From CAYRGG01 sp964423745 (GTDB lineage Bacteria; Pseudomonadota; Gammaproteobacteria; Competibacterales; Competibacteraceae): a stretch of DNA of 64,000 bases. The stretch covers positions 1 to 64,000 of the forward strand of contig CAYRGG010000006.1 of the NCBI GenBank assembly GCA_964423745.1. Reading direction: 5' to 3'. The position numbers and the translations under genes were made by a program. How positions within the stretch are numbered: the stretch's first letter is position 1; each line of letters begins with the position of its first letter. This document shows positions 59,886 to 64,000 of the stretch, piece by piece. The notes beneath the pieces were generated by a model. That model was not told the DNA's origin. It did no database searches and was given only the letters and a program-made list of their open reading frames with translations.

Positions 59886-62708
59886 TTACTTCTCCTCTTT
59901 GTTTTGAATGTGGCGGGCGCTGTTGATAAACGCCATACGGTAAATACTGCCCAACAGGCGCAGCTGGCTTTGGCTGGGCAATCGATCGGCCAGTGCGCCA
60001 TGCCAGACATGGTTGACGAAGTAGTCGGCAAATGCGGTACAAACTTCACGGCGTTTGCTGGCCGCTTTTAAAAAGGTTTTGTCTTTACGGTCAAGGTTGA
60101 TATCCAATTCCCCCGCGATGCCGTTGACCAGGGAGGTATCATCCATTTGGCGGGTTTTTAACAGGATGCGCAGGCTGTCCATCGCTAATTTAAACATCAG
60201 CATGGTTTCGTTGGCAGAGGCGTTAGCGCCAGGACGCTTTTGGATATTGGCGGCCATTTCTCCGAGCCTGACCAGGGGGGCTTCCGATTCACTCATGGCA
60301 AAATTCTCCTTTATGTCACAGTATTGATTGTTAAAGAGCTGACGAACATGTTTTATACGGTAGCTGTCGGTGCTTGCCCCTTCAGAGAGGCGCTTGTCGA
60401 ACTGCTGCACGGCAAGGCAGATGGCACCAAAGCGGGTGTTACCCTCGGAATAAGCGCGTAACACCTCGTAGCCCAAAGGGTTTTCGTTTAATAGCACGCG
60501 GGCGATTTCCAGCCTATCCAACGCGGCGGGGATCTGTTCCAGGCGTAGGCCGTGGGCATTCAGCAAATTTTCCAGTATCCGCGGTAAGGCATCGCAATAA
60601 AAGAACTCCTTGCGGGGTGTGGGCAGACCACGGAATACATGTAATGGCCGACCGATACGGCGACAGGCCCGCAGCATCATGTCCAGCATTTCAATCTGCT
60701 CAGCCAGTTTTTCTGGCCAGCGCTCAAACCGAGCTATGCGCTGACGCCCTCGGAACATGGGCAGCCCGGTGACGACGCGGCCTTTTTTCACTTCCTGGCG
60801 ACTGAGGTCAAACAGCGATAGGTGTTCGTTATCGCTAGACAAGGCCAAGCCGCCGAATAGCCCATTGGTGGTGGGTGAGGAGATCAAGCTGGGTACACCG
60901 CTGGGTTTGGCTCTTACCTGCGCAAATAGGTTTTCCCGCAGCCGATGCTCAGCGATGGAGGTGGGACTGACATTGGTGTGCCCACTTGCCTGGCGCAAAT
61001 TTTCAGGTCGATTGTCACGGCCGGAAAAAGCCGACACTTTGACCTGGTACAGTCCTAAGGAGTCACGGATAGGGGAACCCCATGGTACCGGCTCGTCGGT
61101 GAACAAACAGCGCCCCGTTTCTGTTTCATCCACAGCCTTTACCCGTTCGTGCAGTAGCAGTTGCCGGTAACGCTGTACCACCGCTGGATTAATGTACTCA
61201 CCTGCGGTAGCTAGGCTGTCTTTAAAACTCGGGCAATCATCCCTACCTTCCCACCAACGCCACAGCAAGCCCTCCTTACCCCAAATCGTGTCTTCAATAT
61301 CAGGATTGATATAGGTTTCACCCAGCAGCCATAGGGCAGTCAGCGCACGTCTTGATCCGCCATCGTCAATGGTTACCAGCCACTTTGGTTGGCCTAGATC
61401 AACCTCCCTTAGCAAGGTTTGCTCACGCTTAGTATAATCCGGGTAATCCGCCTTTTTGTCTTTTGATAGGTCGAGGTTCAGCACCAGCGCCAGTATCGCC
61501 GCTTTGCGTAAATCGACGACTGCCTGCGGGTGTAGGTCAGCGAGACTGGCATAGGGACTCAGGGTAGCACCGGTGATCTTCTCCGGCCAGCGGGGTGCGA
61601 GGTCCAGCGGCTCTAAACACTGCTCTAAGGGGTCAGCCACCACATCCCGTAACGATGCCTTGATGTTAAATAGCCTAGCGATGTCCCCCTCGTTGACAGT
61701 TTCTTGCAAGAATTGAGTCAGCTCAGGGTAATTTGGGCGGGCGTTTTGTAATATGGGTGTGCCCCGATTAGTGATGGTGAGTTCTAATCGAAACGGTAAT
61801 CGCTGGGGTAGCTGATCTATTGCCCGTTCCACAATCGCCGGGTGCTGTTGTTTTGGCAACAGCATATATAAACAACCATCCTCATGGGCCTCAATCAGGG
61901 GCGGTAGTCCCGATAGTCGGGTGCAGTTTGTCGAAAGGAGCGTCTGCATTTCATCGACAATGAAGGGATGATGGGGATCATAGATTTCCACCGACTCCCA
62001 CTCCCCAAGTTCTAAAGTGCGGTCTTCAATGAGCCGTTTTTTTACGCCTTCCAAACCATCCGTGTGCCAAATTCCGTCGAGCTTATCGGCAAGTTTTATA
62101 AAACGGGTTAAGCCTATATAGTCACGAGGCGGCAGGATTTTGGGCACGCTGCGTTGGGCTTGCAAGTCTTCCACCCGTTCGATGAGATAGAGCACTTGGT
62201 CTGGCGTTAAATGGATACTGCGGCGTTCAAAAAATTTATCGAGTCCGTAACGGGTCATCCGCTCGGCTATCATGGTTTTTGTCAGCGGTGTGTTACGGTC
62301 TAGCATTAGATCTTTGTCGATGTCGTGCAGGAAAGCGACGACGACCACAATAACGAGTAGTATTTGCAAGTCGTCCGGTTCGATACCGCCGCGGAGTTTA
62401 TCGAGCGCAGTCAGCACCAATGCCCCGCGGGTGACTGACAGTTGATGATCCAACAGGGTGATGTTGCGGCTTATCGCATAGCGGGCAGCGAACTCTGGAT
62501 CAGGACTCCAACCCCCTTTACCGCTGATGCTCATCAACCGGACTACCCGGATATCCACATGGGTTCCTTTATCGATAGCTTTTCGCTGTTTTTCGCTCAG
62601 GGGTTTTTCCCGATCCCTAAGCACACCCCCTTCGATAACCTCTTCTAGGAATTCCTGATAGATTTTCTCTGTCAACTGCCGGGCCAGCGATAATCGTTGG
62701 ATATTCAT
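59886..62708 (-). CDS. cas10d: Type I-D large subunit Cas10d with HD nuclease domain
   Basis: 940 residues from ATG 62708, which overlaps the cas6 stop as ATGA. Large subunit of the I-D effector; its N-terminal HD domain supplies the nuclease absent from Cas3'. The HD pair is in VVVVVAFLHDIDKDLMLDR at about residue 125-135. Later FARYAISRNIT, TVEFRAL-like parts are diverged; no GGDD cyclase motif is seen, as expected for Cas10d. A zinc-type CLFTDEPVPWG lies near 570. The whole gene is intact. Confidence 0.92.
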   Translation of the reverse strand: MNIQRLSLARQLTEKIYQEFLEEVIEGGVLRDREKPLSEKQRKAIDKGTHVDIRVVRLMSISGKGGWSPDPEFAARYAISRNITLLDHQLSVTRGALVLTALDKLRGGIEPDDLQILLVIVVVVAFLHDIDKDLMLDRNTPLTKTMIAERMTRYGLDKFFERRSIHLTPDQVLYLIERVEDLQAQRSVPKILPPRDYIGLTRFIKLADKLDGIWHTDGLEGVKKRLIEDRTLELGEWESVEIYDPHHPFIVDEMQTLLSTNCTRLSGLPPLIEAHEDGCLYMLLPKQQHPAIVERAIDQLPQRLPFRLELTITNRGTPILQNARPNYPELTQFLQETVNEGDIARLFNIKASLRDVVADPLEQCLEPLDLAPRWPEKITGATLSPYASLADLHPQAVVDLRKAAILALVLNLDLSKDKKADYPDYTKREQTLLREVDLGQPKWLVTIDDGGSRRALTALWLLGETYINPDIEDTIWGKEGLLWRWWEGRDDCPSFKDSLATAGEYINPAVVQRYRQLLLHERVKAVDETETGRCLFTDEPVPWGSPIRDSLGLYQVKVSAFSGRDNRPENLRQASGHTNVSPTSIAEHRLRENLFAQVRAKPSGVPSLISSPTTNGLFGGLALSSDNEHLSLFDLSRQEVKKGRVVTGLPMFRGRQRIARFERWPEKLAEQIEMLDMMLRACRRIGRPLHVFRGLPTPRKEFFYCDALPRILENLLNAHGLRLEQIPAALDRLEIARVLLNENPLGYEVLRAYSEGNTRFGAICLAVQQFDKRLSEGASTDSYRIKHVRQLFNNQYCDIKENFAMSESEAPLVRLGEMAANIQKRPGANASANETMLMFKLAMDSLRILLKTRQMDDTSLVNGIAGELDINLDRKDKTFLKAASKRREVCTAFADYFVNHVWHGALADRLPSQSQLRLLGSIYRMAFINSARHIQNKEEK

Positions 62709-63427
62709 CGTCCTACTCCCTGCTCCAATAATCCTAGACAACCGAATCCACTGCGGGTCTTTTCCCCGATGCCGGCATACCAAGCGAGGCGCAGATCCAC
62801 TTCGCTGCCCGCTAATACCAACGGTGCCCTCATGCCAATTACAAAGCTGCGTTTGCCGTTAGCCATTTTTTTCAGTGGCACCAATACGGAATGCTCAGGA
62901 TTTGCCCGCAGATACAATCGATCGGGTTGGGCCTGTAACCGCACCTCGCGGCCAGCAAGACGGGACAATCGGCGGTTAATGACAGTGGCTAAGTCGATGC
63001 TGCTTAAGTCTTTAAGCCAACGTTTACGGTTGTTTTCCCGGATGCTGATTGCCAGTGGCGAGAGCATCAACAAACCCATAACCCCCTCGCCCGGTGGTAT
63101 AGGATCTTGTTCTTGAATAACCTCGGCAGAACTAAAATCGATCATCTCAGCGGTTTGAGCGCGAGCGTGACGAATGTGGACGGGGTCCATTTGCCGGAGT
63201 TTTTGCGCCAACCTGGGATCGAGTGTGGATACCACCAAGGTATGTACGCTGCTAGCATCTTTGTATCGACGGCCTAAAGCTGCGAAATTCCAGGGACTTG
63301 CCGATGAGCCTATTATCTCCTCAGCCTCAACACCGGTGGCTGTAAAACCGTTGATAAGGGCATCATGGAGGAGGTCGAGGTGTTGGTAGCAAGCCGTTTT
63401 AGGTAAACGTATCCGTATGCGATTCAT
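62705..63427 (-). CDS. cas6: CRISPR endoribonuclease Cas6
   Basis: 240 residues from ATG 63427, 7 bases after GAGGA; another ATG two codons earlier is too close to the ribosome site. It cuts the repeat RNA to make crRNAs. The N-terminal RNYxL-like strand (NRIRIRLPKTACYQHLDLLH) and the C-terminal Gly-rich loop AGIGEKTRSGFGCLGLLE identify it. A His near residue 21 is a candidate catalytic residue. It is the first gene of the cas operon. Confidence 0.92.
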   Translation of the reverse strand: MNRIRIRLPKTACYQHLDLLHDALINGFTATGVEAEEIIGSSASPWNFAALGRRYKDASSVHTLVVSTLDPRLAQKLRQMDPVHIRHARAQTAEMIDFSSAEVIQEQDPIPPGEGVMGLLMLSPLAISIRENNRKRWLKDLSSIDLATVINRRLSRLAGREVRLQAQPDRLYLRANPEHSVLVPLKKMANGKRSFVIGMRAPLVLAGSEVDLRLAWYAGIGEKTRSGFGCLGLLEQGVGR

Positions 63428-63457
63428 AGACATTTCCTCAAAATAAGCTATGCTTTT

Positions 63458-63481
63458 TAGTGTAAATATTTTTTTTACCTA
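63458..63481. promoter_or_regulatory. Imperfect inverted repeat between cas6 and the WYL regulator
   Basis: TAGTGTAAA and TTTACCTA form arms with one unpaired base around a T-rich centre. The 72-base gap between the two divergent genes must hold both promoters, and this repeat is a candidate operator for the WYL protein. Confidence 0.4.
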
Positions 63482-63499
63482 AGTAATAGTGAACCTGTC

Positions 63500-64000
63500 A
63501 TGAAAAATGACATATATGAACGATTTACTTACATCGAAACTCGGCTTTGGTGGGGCGATGGCGTAACAGCAAGCGAGTTGGCTAAAACATTTGGTTTAGC
63601 TCGCCAGACTGCGCAGGGGGTCATCGATCTTTACCGGCGTCAGCATCCAGGCACCCTTATTTATGACGAATCCCGCCGACGCCAAATTGCAACACCAGAT
63701 TTTAAACCTACCTATATTCGACCTAAACCCGCAGCTTTCTTGGATTATCTACGGGGGCAAGCAATGACTGCCTACTATATGGAAGAAAAGGATTGGACGG
63801 ATTTACCTTTTGAGGATGTAGATCACCTGCTCAGGCCTGCCTTAAGCAGAGAACCCATAGAGGTTTTGTTGTCAGCGTTACGCCATCAACGTGCAGTAAC
63901 CATCAATTATTTTTCTAAAAGAAGGGCTCGTTTGCGGGATATTTCCCCGCACCGTCTGATCTTTGCCGGTAATCGTTATCATGTACGCGGCTATTGCCAC
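63500..64000 (+). CDS. WYL-domain transcriptional regulator (partial)
   Basis: 167 codons before the window ends. The N-terminal winged helix is TRLWWGDGVTASELAKTFGL, ARQTAQGVIDLYRRQHPG. The WYL domain begins near residue 130: AVTINYFSKRRARLRDISPH, RLIFAGNRYHVRGYCH. This is the BrxR/CapW-type layout of defence-island repressors, which sense a nucleic-acid or nucleotide ligand. Divergent from cas6 by 72 bases, it probably controls the cas operon. The C-terminal WCX part lies outside the window. Confidence 0.9.
   Translation, partial: MKNDIYERFTYIETRLWWGDGVTASELAKTFGLARQTAQGVIDLYRRQHPGTLIYDESRRRQIATPDFKPTYIRPKPAAFLDYLRGQAMTAYYMEEKDWTDLPFEDVDHLLRPALSREPIEVLLSALRHQRAVTINYFSKRRARLRDISPHRLIFAGNRYHVRGYCH

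Noticed and set aside
59886..62783. Longer cas10d start at 62783
   Set aside because: It would overlap cas6 by ~80 bases; the ATGA overlap at 62708 is the normal junction and gives the natural N-terminus.

Overview
The window reads as a chromosomal segment of a gammaproteobacterium. The evidence is the DusA, HypA/HypB, phosphatidylserine decarboxylase, CydA/CydB, RtcR and YeaQ/GlsB-type genes, sigma-54 type promoters and ordinary Shine-Dalgarno sites. DUF29, PD-(D/E)XK 'transposase-like' nuclease and small coiled-coil genes, a type I-D CRISPR system and several decayed genes suggest a plastic genome of the filamentous sulfur-oxidiser (Thiotrichales/Beggiatoa-like) or methylotroph kind. That placement is inference.

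Layout. 1-1.4 kb: two unrecognised proteins sharing a C-terminal motif. 1.5-6.6 kb: lipid genes (a three-domain ACP/AMP-ligase/acyltransferase and psd) and a membrane hydrolase. 6.7-8.5 kb: hypA-hypB-CIA30, each overlapping the next by one base. 8.6-9.6 kb: a DUF29 gene, a divergent coiled-coil gene and a two-repeat CRISPR relic. 9.6-13.6 kb: dusA, two tandem small exported proteins, then a decay zone (frameshifted GNAT, truncated epimerase, AraC remnant) around doxX. 13.9-17.1 kb: an exported phosphodiesterase pair (GDPD-LamG and SPOR-NAGPA). 17.1-23.1 kb: a PIN/UPF0175 toxin-antitoxin pair, an orphan anti-sigma-like protein, a MITE, a TnpB fragment and a serine hydrolase. 23.3-26 kb: an SDR and a cNMP-binding thioredoxin-reductase-like flavoprotein.

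26-42.4 kb is a stress island: DUF2383, Rho-N/SAP-like, DUF2382, bd oxidase cydAB, DUF1206, PfpI, ChaB with an SDR, YeaQ/GlsB, a cardiolipin-synthase-like protein, an encapsulin with its ferritin-like cargo, a BY-kinase and a PRC-barrel lipoprotein. By eye, eleven -24/-12 (sigma-54) promoter candidates lie in front of most of these transcription units. This suggests a coordinated RpoN stress regulon.

43-52.5 kb: a metallophosphoesterase, a PH-domain protein and the RNA-damage regulator RtcR. RtcR is divergent from a sigma-54 promoter that would transcribe a leader of about 530 nt with tRNA-like modules, followed by a slipin. No rtcA or rtcB is present. Then OsmC, MscS, a phytochelatin-synthase-like lipoprotein and a PD-(D/E)XK nuclease.

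52.7-64 kb: a second DUF29 gene, then a 13-repeat CRISPR array split by a 317-bp segment carrying another coiled-coil gene, then a type I-D cas operon on the minus strand (cas6-cas10d-csc2-csc1-cas3'-cas4-cas1-cas2). cas1 is broken by a 7-bp tandem duplication. A WYL-domain regulator is divergent from cas6 and runs off the window.

The strongest candidates for something new are the RtcR/tRNA-like-leader/slipin locus, the dense sigma-54 stress island, and the repeated pairing of DUF29 and coiled-coil genes with CRISPR repeats.
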